Assembly: GCF_002234675.1 (NCBI RefSeq) | Contig: NC_019864.2 | Span: 21,392,582 to 21,456,581 of the forward strand | Reading direction: 5' to 3' | DNA from: Oryzias latipes | Taxonomy: Eukaryota; Chordata; Actinopteri; Beloniformes; Adrianichthyidae | DNA: 64,000 nucleotides | Shown here: positions 44,024 to 56,400 of the stretch, piece by piece | How the letters are laid out: the number at the start of each line of letters is the position of its first letter | Position numbering within the stretch: the stretch's first letter is position 1 | Notes under the pieces: generated by a model | What the model was told of the DNA's origin: nothing | What the model saw: only the letters and a program-made list of their open reading frames with translations | The model's database searches: none | Made by a program: the position numbers and the translations under genes

Positions 44024-45620
44024 TTGTCCTGTCCAACAGCTAGGCAGACAGATGAGAGCTGAGGGCCTCTTGGGTTGGACATATTTTACTTTAACAAGAG
44101 GGGTTATTAATCTTCAGACAAACCAAAGGTATGTCTGAATAAACCCCTTTTGTAATTGAGGCCAAACTTTATTAATTTCAAACATGTCTGAAAATCTTTG
44201 GTGTTGGACCGGACGGAAAAGGAAAGAGGGGAAGAAGAAAGAGGGACGTTAGAGAGAGGGGGGGTAGGGGGTGATAATAGGAGGGGAAGGGGGATAAGAC
44301 CATGAAGCAGCATAAAGCAACAAGTTTACTGGTTGTTAATCATTATGGTAAGGTTCAAATGTAAAAAAAAAACAAAAAAAAGGGCGGAGCCTGTCCACAC
44401 ACACACTCAAATGTTATAAACACACTTGTTAGTTGCAAAAATGTCCACCTGTCGACATGTACACAAAACAGATAGTGTTCACACGCATACTTATGCCTTA
44501 AAACCAACTAGTGTGAAATATTTCAGTCATTCAGTCTGTTGAGCTGACACCTGTGCTCAGGTGAGTGTTTATGTTCTTCTAAAATGGATGGTGGAACGTG
44601 AAAAGAAGGAGGGAGAGTGCCCAGCCATCCCCACCCCAAGACCCCCACCGCACCAGCAGCGGCAGCCGGACTCCCCCCAACACCACACGGGAACCGGCAG
44701 GGAACAACCGCCGCCCGGGCGACCAAGCCCACCACCCAGGCCAGGGCCAGCAGGGCCGCCGCAAGGCCCCCAGAGCCAGAGAGCAGGGAGGCACGGAGGG
44801 AAAGAGGGCGCCGCCCCAGCCCAACCAGGAGAGCAGCCCCCCCGCCGCGCCGGGAGAACCCAACGCAGGGCCCCACCGGAGAAGGACGCCCACAGCCCCA
44901 GACGAGCACCCCACCACCACCCAGGAGTTCCGGGCATCCCCCCGCCCCAACCCCAGGTACGGGCCAGGACCCCCCAAGGGAGACCCACTCCGCACTCCAG
45001 GCAGCCATCCGCCCGGCCAACGGTTGGTCCAGGGAGGAGCGAGGCAGGGGCCCGCCGCCCCCGCCCAGGAGGGGGGAACCCCGGGGAAAAAAGAGGGCCC
45101 ACAAGGGGTGTTGTAAATATGGCCCGACCAGGCTCGGCCACAGTTGGAAATTTGGCGGGGCCCAGCACTCAGGAGCAAGGACCAGAACCCACCCCCCAGG
45201 GACACGAACACCCCCGGCTCAGATGTAATGTGAACCCCCCCACCGCGCGGAGAGAGCACCGCCGGGCCCAGGAAGCCAGCACCCCGGGGACACAGCCGCC
45301 GTTGCAAAGGGGCCCGTACCCCCCACCAGGGAAGAGGCAGGGGACAGATGGTCCTAGGTCCCACCTTCCTTGCAAAATGTGTGTGCGTGTATGTGTGTTT
45401 GAGAGAGTGTGTGTGTGCATGTGTGTGTGTTTATGTTGGGATGTATATATTGAGGGGGGAGGGGTGTGTGTACTAAGGGGGGTGCGGTTAAAATTGGCGG
45501 GTAGGGCACTAAGGGGACGTCTCCTGATTACTCACAGTGACGTCCCCTCACCCTCCCCACCAAGGGGCCCTAAATGTCTAAGGTGCGGTTAAAATTGGCG
45601 GGTAGGGTGCTAGGAGGACA
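43981..45620 (-). mobile_element. GC-rich non-LTR retroelement copy 2, 5'-truncated, 16-bp target-site duplication
   Basis: ATGGCTTCTCTTTCTA is repeated exactly at 43965-43980 and 45621-45636. The insert starts with 40 uninterrupted T (poly(A) on the minus strand) and then follows copy 1 closely, from AACTTGTCCT to GGTGCTAGGAGGAC. It stops about 575 bases short of copy 1's 5' end. Long variable duplication, poly(A) and 5' truncation are the marks of target-primed reverse transcription. The 343-codon plus-strand frame inside it is proline/arginine-rich, lies antisense to the element and is not a credible gene. Confidence 0.85.
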
Positions 45621-45636
45621 ATGGCTTCTCTTTCTA

Positions 45637-47398
45637 AAGACAGCAAAGGCACCTTCTAGGCTTCCTAAACAACCTTGCTGTGTTTACATATGATTAACAC
45701 ACCATGCGAGCTTCCCAGGACTCCAGGACAGAGTTCACTCCTCTGTAATTACGTATTGTGTGTGTTGAGACCAGTTCCAGAGCAAAAACTGCTGAGAAAA
45801 AGCTGACTGTTAGCTTTGCATTCTGACTGACACATGGACTGCAGGTTTCCAGATCAGCATGCCCAAACCCTGCCTGCTGTTTTTGAAGTATGTTTGCCGA
45901 GAGGCCTGTGTGAACATTACCCATATTTGCACTTCAGCTGTGAGAGGTTAAAAACTGTCTCAGGGTTTTGAATAGGATGCCCGGCAGGCTTACATTCTTT
46001 AAGTCGTCACAAAACAAAATCCCCCTTTTTTTTTGTCAGCTGTTGTTACGTGGTAGGATTAAGCATTGAGTGACAGTAGTTAGTCTTTTTCAACCGTTAT
46101 ACTAACACTTTAGCTCATAAACTAAAAATCTATATTAAAAGAAACACATATTTTTAGATATTGAAAACAGAAACAAGTTATAAGTGGAAATGAATCAGTT
46201 TATGGTAAAAAAAGAAATCACTGACAAGAATTAAATGGATCCCTGCAAATCTTTGGATTCTAGTACCTGAAAACTGCCATAGATGTGACATCATATTTTT
46301 ATTTTCTCATAAGTTTTGAGCTTTACCTCTATTTAATTTTGTCTGTATGATGCGCAAAATATGTGGCAACAAGCCCCTGGAGAGCACCTCCAACAAGTAT
46401 TAACTCACTCAGATTTTAATTGTTGGAAACCATTCAGTGGTTTACTGCAGAACACTGGTGCCTCCTCTTCCCCTTTGCTGTGCGCCCTGAAAAGTCTTGT
46501 TTAAATACGTGCTTAATTTATAGATAATGGAAAATGTGAGCACACATGTGCTGAAATGATAGTGCAGTGTCTGTGGGTGGCTTCTATAAAGTTTGAAAAC
46601 GCTGTCGTGTCACAGGATGTGAGGCAGCCGATGAAAGGAAAAGGTGTGTGTTTATGTGCTGCTGTAAACATGTTTAAGCGTGCATGAATGTACAGCAGCC
46701 CTGTTTGACTGAATATACAAAAAGAAATGAGATGTTATGGTGTTTGGGCAGATGTCCAAGGCAGGAACACAAACACGGTCTCTCTGGCAGGACATTCTGT
46801 GTACCCGTGTTGTAGATAAAGGGACTGATTGGTGTTATAAAATAGACCTTTCTTCATTCTTTCAGTGTCAAGAATGCACAAACCTTCTCTGATTTAAAGC
46901 TACGAGGAGGAAACGAGGCAACTAAAAATAGTTCTGTTCTTTATAGCTTGTTTTAGGGTCCAAGAGTCTGGTTGGCATGTGTGTGTTTGGTTAAATGGTG
47001 GCCTATGTGTCCATATTTAGCACCGAGCGGCCACGCCAAAACTTAATTCATGGTGGCACATTTTTGTAAAGATGCACTCAGTCTCAGGACTTTTGCCTGG
47101 TGTAAACCAGGTCACCAGACTTGATGATTGATTATTACATTAACATTCTTAATCAGTTGTTCTCAAGTTTTGGTTCAGATAACTGTTTTCCCATTTCAGT
47201 CACATTGAATGTGAGTTTTATGTTAGAAAAGTTGTTTAAAAAAAAACAAATCAAACAATATTATAGGACCGTACGCTATGCTGATTTATTTTTTTAAGTC
47301 CCACTCAAATCATTTTTTGATGTATTTCAAAAGCATTCCCAGTGTTTTTACTATTTTTTTTTTGTCTGATTAAAAAAGATCAATAATTTCTCTTATAG
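45637..47398. other. Rest of ppfibp1 intron 1, no further features seen
   Basis: No repeat family or exon could be recognised. The stretch ends with the acceptor TCTCTTATAG before the start exon. Confidence 0.45.
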
Positions 47399-47416
47399 GT
47401 TTAGCTGTGAGTAAAG

Positions 47417-50400
47417 ATGATGTCTGATGCGAGCGACATGTTGGCTGCTGCCCTGGAGCAGATGGATGGCATTATAGCAGGTACGGTTATGGCTGCATAA
47501 AACTCAGCTTCAGTTGTAACAAAATCTAAAACACTGATAAAGATCTTCTAGATGGAGTCAGTGTTAACAACATAATTGAAGTTTGTTGGGCATTTCAGAA
47601 GGGATTTATTCAGACAGGGTTTGGCTTCAGTTTTTGTTTACATTTAAGAGTAAACAATTCAGCTTTTTTATTATGTTAGATGCCAATAATTCATAATTCT
47701 AATTGTTTATAATGACAGACTAAAATTTAGTTGAAAATATTTTTATATTATTTAAAGCGTGGCTGTCTAAAATGTCAAATGTTTATTTGTTTTTGTTCTA
47801 GTGGATTTTTTTTTTTTTTTTCAGTTCTCTGTGTGAACATGAACCACATTTAAACATGTCTTCTGTTGCTGTTCGTCCTTCCCACAGGTTCCAAAGCCTT
47901 AGATTACTCCAATGGTTTGTTTGACTGCCAGTCGCCCACCTCTCCCTTCATGGGGGGTTTGAGAGCACTTCATCTTTTGGAAGACCTTAGGAGTATCCTG
48001 GACTTGATGGACACAGAGGAAAGGGAAAGTCTCCGCTGTCAAATCCCAGACTCCACAGCCGACAGTGTGGTTGAGTGGCTCAACGGTCACCTGGTAAGAA
48101 TCTAGAAAAGCACAGCTGTGTGATAAGGAAAGCACACCCTCTCAAGTGTTGGGGAAGGAAAACACATGGCAAATTATTGGAGCTCTTTCACACTGAACTG
48201 TTTTGGTCCCTCCACAGTTTGCTTTGGTTGGAGAATGAAAAAACTCTGCTGATCTCTGCTGCAGACCAAACACTGAACTAGACCTGAAAATGTGCCAAAA
48301 GTGGGACGTTTTTCAACTTTCTTTGCCAGTCCCATGATAAGATGGTCTTGGTGTGAAAGAGTAACTTTAAAAATATGTCAGCAGAAACTTGGACAAACAG
48401 AGCACGCGTTAACCCCTTCATTGTCTGACTTTATTTTTACATTTTCTGTTTCAATTTGTTTATTTTTTTGGTCAAGGCGATGCTAAATTCAGTGAAGTCC
48501 TGGATTTAATGGTATGTTCCAAATTAGCTACATATGGCATGAAGGGGTTAAACCAAATGGTTTTATTATTTAACAATATAGAAATAAGAATGTGGGAAAA
48601 CTTTGATTTTACAGCTTTTGGATCCACTCAGGAAACTTGTTTTGAGGATTTTATAAAAAAAAAAACACACACAATTAAGTTAGATGAAAAACATTGAGTT
48701 AGATGGGGTTTGTTAACAAAAGTTGCTTTCAAATATTTTGCCATTCATCAGAACAGGCCAGATCAGTTTGTGTTATTCTGTAGCTGGTTGTATTTGTAAA
48801 GTGAACCAACTGCTGTTTTAGTGGAACTGAATTTAGACTATCTTGCTTCTCATAATGTTTTATTACATTTTGCCTAATGATCACTGAAAGGTTTAAGGGA
48901 GAGAAAGTATGGCAAACATGCTATATTAATAGTGATTTAAATCTGAAAAAGCCTTTTCTGTGTGCTGTGTTGACACTGTAAATGCACAGCCACACTGTCA
49001 AACAATCCTTCATGCAAGCTCACAACTAAGATTTGTTTGCTCAGAGAAAACACCGTAGGTTTGATCTGCAGGGTTTCTTTCAAAATGCAAGAGAATGTGC
49101 AGGAGCGTTTAGTTTGCACAGAAGCCTGCTGCCTTACTGACTGATGCAAGGTTGAAAGAGCCGACTGAATGTGTTCCTTCTTTTCCATCCTGTTTGGTTT
49201 TGTTTTTGCAGAACACAGAAGTGTCTCCCCCAGCCTCACAGTGGAATAAATCGATGATCATTGTTGGACAAAATCATCTTTAGAGGCTTAAAAGACCAGA
49301 ATAACTGCTCACCACGTTGAAACGTCTAGTTCTTATTTCTGCATCTGATCTGGCTTTTCTCCTCTCTGCAGTCCAACGGTCACGTCTCTGTTGGCGGAGG
49401 CGATCATTACCAAGAAAGGCTTTCTCGGCTGGAAAACGATAAGGAGTCTCTGGTACTTCAGGTACCCATCTAATAACTTTTTTTTGTTTTTGCCTTTTGC
49501 AAAACTAAATTTCTTCAGGAGTCATAAACTTTGAAATAAAGAATCCCTGTTTTTTTAGGTCAGTGTGCTGACCGACCAGGTGGAAGCTCAAGGAGAGAAG
49601 ATCCGTGATCTGGATTTGTGTTTGGAGGAGCACAGGGAGAAACTCAATGCTACAGAGGAGATGCTCCAACAAGTTTGTGTTCATTTGATCTGTAATGGTT
49701 TTCCTACAAAAATAGTTGAGTCTGTGTTCTCTGTGCTGGATGGGTTTGACTTTTAATAGGAAAGGTTAGAGTTTTACATTATGCATTTTTCTGTTTTTGA
49801 GTTGCTGTTAGCTACTTTTTCCTGCTTTGTTGCTGCAGGTTGCTTTATTACTAATTGAATGTGAATGGGCTGTTAGCATTTACCACAAACTGCATAAGGC
49901 TTTTACATAAAAAAATGTTTTTAAATATCAGGTAACACTTGCTAAGATTTTTGGCACACCCACAGACTTATGGTTGTGTTGCACAATTTTTAGACATTTT
50001 TGAACACTTGAATCTCTCAAAACAGCTGCAAGTGTTTCTAACTTAAAGCTAAAAGGATAATAGACACAATTCAAAATGTGATGTAGAAATTATCAAGTTT
50101 CTTTAAGTTTATGCAAGATTTGTGCCTCAAGTTTAGTGGGGTTCTATGAAATAATGATATTGTTTATTTATTTTAAATATTTGGAGGCTGTCACACTTTA
50201 GTGAACATGCGGCTCTGAGTCATCTGCAGGAAACTGGTTGATGCTGTAATTATCCTAGGTTGAAATCTAATGTGGATTTAGGTTGCTAGTTTTTTAATTG
50301 GTTAAAAATATTTTTCTGTTTCAAGCAGCCACCAAGACATTAAATAGAAAAAGGGAAAGCCATTTAGTTTTTACTCGTAATTTTAGTCTTAAAAAGTTTG

Positions 50401-53400
50401 TGTCAACGTTGTTTTTAAGAACCACACCGAGGAAAATTCTGTTTTGGTTTTTTAATCATGCTGTTGTGGCAATTTTCTGATGATGGAGGATATATATATA
50501 AAGAAAATTCGGTTAAAAAATGCATTTGTGGGTATTTTCTTTATTCAAATCAATTTAGACAAAATATCTCATTTTAAAAAAGTGCTTATTTGTGACATAG
50601 AAAATACGCTGGGCGGGGCACAAACTCTCTGCTTAGAGATCTCAGCAAGGGGATGGTAAGGGGGCGGGCTTACTCTGCACCAGTGCCACCCCCACCCCCA
50701 CCCCCCCCCCACCCCCAGCTCAGAGGGGAATTTCTAAAGACCTATGTCCTACAAATGACATGTTTTTTTTTTTTATTTACCCTAAAAACGGCATAATCAT
50801 AATATAAAAAGACCACGGGGATTCTTTAAGATTGATGAAAAGATGATCGGAGTGGGTCTTTAAGAACTCGAGCCATCTGAATATTGCCATTATGCTTTGT
50901 TCTTTTTGTCAATATATGATGAATCTGCTGGCTAGTGTGCAGCTCTGTGAAGTGCCTGTCGCCTCCAGGTAGGTGTTCCTGAAAGAAAATGAATTTAGTT
51001 TGAATTTTTTTTGTTTTTACAGGAACTTCTGTGCAGAACTGCCCTGGAAACACAGAAGCTGGAACTGATGTCAGAAGTGTCCAACCTCAAGCTGAAGCTG
51101 AACAGTATAGAGAAGGAGAAACAGGACTTTGATCACGGTTTTAGGGACAGCGAAGTAAGTGAACTGCTTTGGACTAAAACTCACTTTTATGTGAACACAC
51201 ACACTTTCTTTAAATACTTGTGTGTATGTTGGGATCATATTTCAATTTCCTGATCAGGAGACTTTCAATTTTTTTTTAGTTTTTTTTTTTTTTTTAATGA
51301 AAATGTGGTACAAATCACAGAGTCAGATGTTTTTTGTTTTCTCTGTGAGTGTTTGATCCCCTCTGGTCAGTTGCCTCATATAGATAGAAAGATAAGATGT
51401 TGTCCATGTGAGTTGGGGAGGAAGCTGCTCCTATGTGAAGAGCGCCTGGAAAGCTTTCACAGACGTCACCTTGTTGTTGAAGCAGCAGAGTCGTCTCTTC
51501 CAGTTCACTGGAACAAAAAACTGCTTTGTGCATGTTCTGCTTCCCAGTTCAGTAATCACAGATTCCCTTTGTGGTTTTTTTGTTGCACTAACTCTTCAGG
51601 AATTCATTTCTGATGTTTCCCATTTCTAAGCTTCCTAGCAGGTTTGCATTTAAATTAGAAAATATTTGCTAATTTGTAAGATACAGCTCATCAAAAAAGG
51701 TTTTAGATTAAGGAAGTGAATTCTAGAAAAAGTCTAATTCTGGTCATTTTTAGCGTCTTTTTAGTATTTCTATCGTGATAGCTGAGCGCTTTGCCTCTTG
51801 CAGGATCTGATTCTTGAAATAAATGAACTGCGGTACAGGATGAATGACCTGGAGAATGAAAAACTACAGTCTGAAAAGAAGCTCAAATCAACAAAAGTGA
51901 GTAGTGTCTTTTTCATCAACTGGTTCCTGACTCAACATTTCTGTATAGAGATCTTTATCATTTTGATTGATGATGAATACGAAGAGCTTGTGTGTGTGAG
52001 TGAGTCTCTGCAGACTGCGAATTAAATTCTACTGTTTATTTGTATTGTTTTTTTCTATTTTATTGTTTCTCATCTACTTTGTAAATGTCTGATTCAAAGG
52101 ACCCTCTTGAAAACAAAATGTTTTATCTCAATGTTTAAATATCCACATGTTTAAATAAAAAGAAATAAAATGTTCACACTTATTTATATCAAGTTTAAAA
52201 AATCAGCTGCTTTGTTTAGATTCTTTAAAATTATTTTTTGTAGACTTTTCATGAAAGGTGAGACATTTTTCTAAAGGTTAGTTGCTAATAGATTTTAACA
52301 TAAATTTGTGCATAAAAAAGTTTTTGTTTAATTGGGTCTAAGTAAATTTTTTCTGTTGGACATGAAAGGAATTAATGTTGCATTCCTTTAGATCTAAAGC
52401 GATATCATGTTTCAGTTTCTTCCCGTAGAATTAAAAAGTAAGCAGTTTTACAAAGCATGATGGGAAACAATTTTTCCCCGTTTGATAACTCCTTTTGTCT
52501 GACCTCTGTTTCCACATCTTGTGTTGCTCTTTTCTCTCTCCTCTTGATTTTCCTGTGTACTGCTAGTGTTTAATGGCCAAGCTTTCTAGCCTAAACACAA
52601 TGCTCCAGATGCACGATGAGAGAGAAACAAGAGGAACAAGCACAGACTTGAGGCTCTGAAGGTTGCCTTTGTCAGGATGACCATTGTGCTTCATGGTTGT
52701 TAACCTCTTCCCCTTTAGCTCCTTTTTATCTTTTTTCTCATTGTCTTTAGTCAAACAGTTGAATCTAAGTGCCTGCATTCCAATTTTCCTTTTTAAATAC
52801 ATAAAAAATGGCATACTATAAAAACTACAGCTTTCTAAGGCTGCTTCTAAAAATCACCAGTTTCTTATTTTCTCCTCAAACCACAGGTATGTTTCAATTA
52901 TAGGTTTTTTTTCCCCCCCGAGTTGGAAAACTGGCTTTTTTTAAATGTTCTTCTGTTTAAAGTGAATTGTTTCTGGATTCTGATCCTTGCATTCTAATAA
53001 TTGTGTTTAAACTTATCACATACAAAAAAAACGTGTTGTTGCTTTCTCTATTTGAACAGGAAGAGCTTATCGTGTTGAGGAGAGAGCTGGAGGGCAAAGA
53101 CGGAGAGATGAAGAAACTACACGGTGAAACGGGTTTCAAACTAATTTCCTCAAGCGGGGCTGACACCACAGACAGAAGTAAGGAAACCGTCACATCACGC
53201 ATTAGTTGCATCTCACGTTGAAGCCGAGTTGAGTTGTCTGTTGTTGGCACACAGTGAGTTCATTTCTAAAAGACTTTTGTGTCACAATGTGTTCTGTTTA
53301 GTTTCTCACCCAGATGAAACTCTTAGAAAGAGGCTGAAGGAAAAACGTAAGGGGGGTTTATCTGCTTGTGTTTATTACTGCACTTCATAATTGCACCCTC

Positions 53401-56400
53401 CCCAGCACTTTTTTTTTTTTTGCATGAACGAGCATGAGCCATCTAAACTCTGCTTGTCCCTTTATATAACCCCTTAAAGCTGACCACAGAGGACGATGTC
53501 TCTGTCAGATTGTTTTGAATGTCAGTATATCTAAAACAAAGTAGTGCATTTCCTCTGCCACAGAATTTTTGATCTCCAGCCTGAAAGACCAAGAAGATCA
53601 TTTTGTTGAAACTTTTCAGAAGAAACGAGGAATGAAGTGTTTTTGAAAGCATTCGGACTGCTCACTCATCCTTCGAATGCCGTCCAGCAATGATCACCTT
53701 CTGTTGCCCTTGGTGTCTTTCTTCTGAATCCTCTAAATGTTCCACTTTTCCGCTAACATCATCCTATTTGTCGACAGACCTTTATGTGCCTGTTATACTG
53801 AAAGTTTATGCAAACATGAGGAACATTTTCATTTTATTCTGCACAATTCCGAAGCCTGCTTCTGTACTAGAATAAAGCGTTTTGAGACTCTCATTCATTG
53901 AAATGTTCTTTCATTTGTTTTGAGAGAAATCTGGCGACAAAAACTGGAAGAAAAACTGTGTTGCAACACAATCAAACTTTGATTTTCACGTTTTTACAGC
54001 CATTTTCTTTAGAAGATTATGGGGTCCCCTTTACAGACAGGTAGTCTCTTGTGGGTCAAATCTTTTTTTAAGCCGCCTAGGATGAAAACTCATCCTGGTT
54101 TATTTCAAAAAACGATCTTTGTTAATCCATTTAATGTTTTTTTTTTGTTGTATTTTTCACATTGGATTTCTAGGTGTTTTTAGTCTTTCTGTTCTTGCAA
54201 ATGTTTAATAAAACTGTTTAAACGGTTTATTTAAAAAAAAACTTTCAATGATTTCATGAAAATTTCTAAATAGTTGTTGAACTTTTTTAAAATTTCAACT
54301 CAAATTTAGTCATGAATCTTATGACTTATAAGGGTTTGCATATGTTGGAACCCTCAAACAAGTTTATACGTTTTTTTTTTTTTTTTTAATTGTTTTTCAT
54401 TGGAATGTGCTTTCTAAAAGGTGAAAATGTTCCAACTAAAGTGAGAAGTTCTTTGAAATAATATTTGCCTGTCTGCTTTAATTTTCACTGGATTTGCAGA
54501 GGAGTTGCAACCTAAATGTGTGTAATCCCTCACTTGCACGCTCACACTTGCAGGTCTTATGTGATTATTGATTATTGAAACCAAACAACTCGTTCAACAT
54601 GTTCTGTCTTCACCAGATGTGGAAGTGCAGAGAATGAAAAAAGCAGTCGAGTCCTTGATGGTAGCAAACGAAGAAAAGGTGATTCTCAAAAAAAAAGTCA
54701 CAGAAACTTTTGTTGTGCTCCTGGTGAACACATTTCCTCGAAGGGGAACTGGAAGCAACTTGATTTTTGTTTTGTTTTTTTGTTACAGGATCGTAAGATT
54801 GATGAGCTGAAGCAATCGCTTCTGCGGTACAAGAAGGTTCAAGACATGGTGATGTCAGTACAAGGCAAGAAAGGAGGTTAGAATTCACCTTTACAGAGTA
54901 AACCTCACTTAAACCTATCAATGCAAAAAAAATCAATGTCCCAGCACAAAATATATTAACTATTTATCATTCTAATGAAAAATAAAGGACAGCCACGTTG
55001 TTAGAAGCCTAGCTGACACTTTAAATGATATGTTTATTCGGCAGTCACACATCTGTGAGACCTTGCAATAAGAAATGCTATTTTGCCCCCTAGCTAACAT
55101 TTGGGTTCCACACCTTCAGATAACGCACACGTTTTCGGTTTACAGATTCAAAGCAGGTCACTAGTGAACCCTATTAGCCATCAGTGTTTCTATGAGCCCT
55201 GAGACGGCTCTGTGTGCTGTAGCATTCCAAAACCAATCCCCTCTTTGTCTGCCCCCACACCCCCACCCCCGCTCTATAAACACAAGATGCTAATCAGCCG
55301 GCAACAAGTAGTAGCAATACCAACAACCAATGAACCCTAACGATTAGTGTCATGAATGCCAGTTTTCAAGACAGAAATGAGAAAGGTAAAGGAAGATGGG
55401 GAGTGAAAAAAAGAAGAGGCAGGCATGTCCCATGAGAGAAGTCAGGATTGACTGAACTCTCCCACCCGGTTTGAGCTCATCTGCAATACCGGTCCCCACA
55501 AAAGGGAAAGAGGTGAAAGGCATATTTAAACATCAACTTTAAGAAATGACCCAACCCAGCAACCATTTCCATAGAATAGCTCTATCAGCCAGACATCCCT
55601 CCATTAAACCACCAAGTCCAGTGAAGGCATCAATACAAAACAATGACAACTTTAACAAATAACCAATTTAGCACAGTCTAGCAGCTCCAAATCTTACCTG
55701 TTGGGAAGAAATGACTCGTCCTTACAAGCATTTCATTTAATAATGGACAAATCCCTCATGTCATGCGCTAGCGATAAATGGATGATAAAACAGAACAAGC
55801 ATTTCTTTAGAAGCCTAGCAGAATCTTTAAATCACATTCTGACCCAGAACACCTCAGATTTAGATTTTCCTCATGTCTAACAAGAACAGCTAGCGGTGTT
55901 GTCTTGTTAATCACCTGTTTTTAGGCTCCTCCTTTTAATACCCAGCAAACTGTCACAAATTCTACAATGCATCTGTACCTGGAGGACTCCATCCCTCCAT
56001 TCCTCCATCTCAATCGTCATTTTTTGCAGTATTTCTGTCTTTTGCTCATGATTATTTTTGTTTCCTCCCTTCATTGAGTTCTCCCAGAGAAAAAGGTGCT
56101 CTATGAAATAAACGTTGACAATATGGTTTTAACCATGGCGCCTTGAATTTGTACAGACAATTTTTCTGAGGAAATGTAAGCTTGCCTCTCAAGTCTACCT
56201 CCAGGTGTTGGTTTCCACCTTTTTCCATGTGAGCAGGAGCTTTCCCACAGGCTGCCCATGTGCTGCAATTCTCTCCTTTACAAACAAACACCATTCCCTG
56301 CTTCCTTTTCCACTTTGCTGCTTTTCCCTTCATTAGCTGCTAAGCATTCAGCTTTAGGTTTTGCCTCCATGTAAATCTCTCCTGTGGCAAGCTTTACATT

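Noticed and set aside
44561..45592. 343-codon plus-strand open frame and overlapping 170-280 codon frames on both strands (also at 34873-35746)
   Set aside because: All lie in the extremely GC-rich body of the retroelement, where stops are rare in every frame; the proteins are proline/glycine/arginine runs and the two copies break the frames differently.
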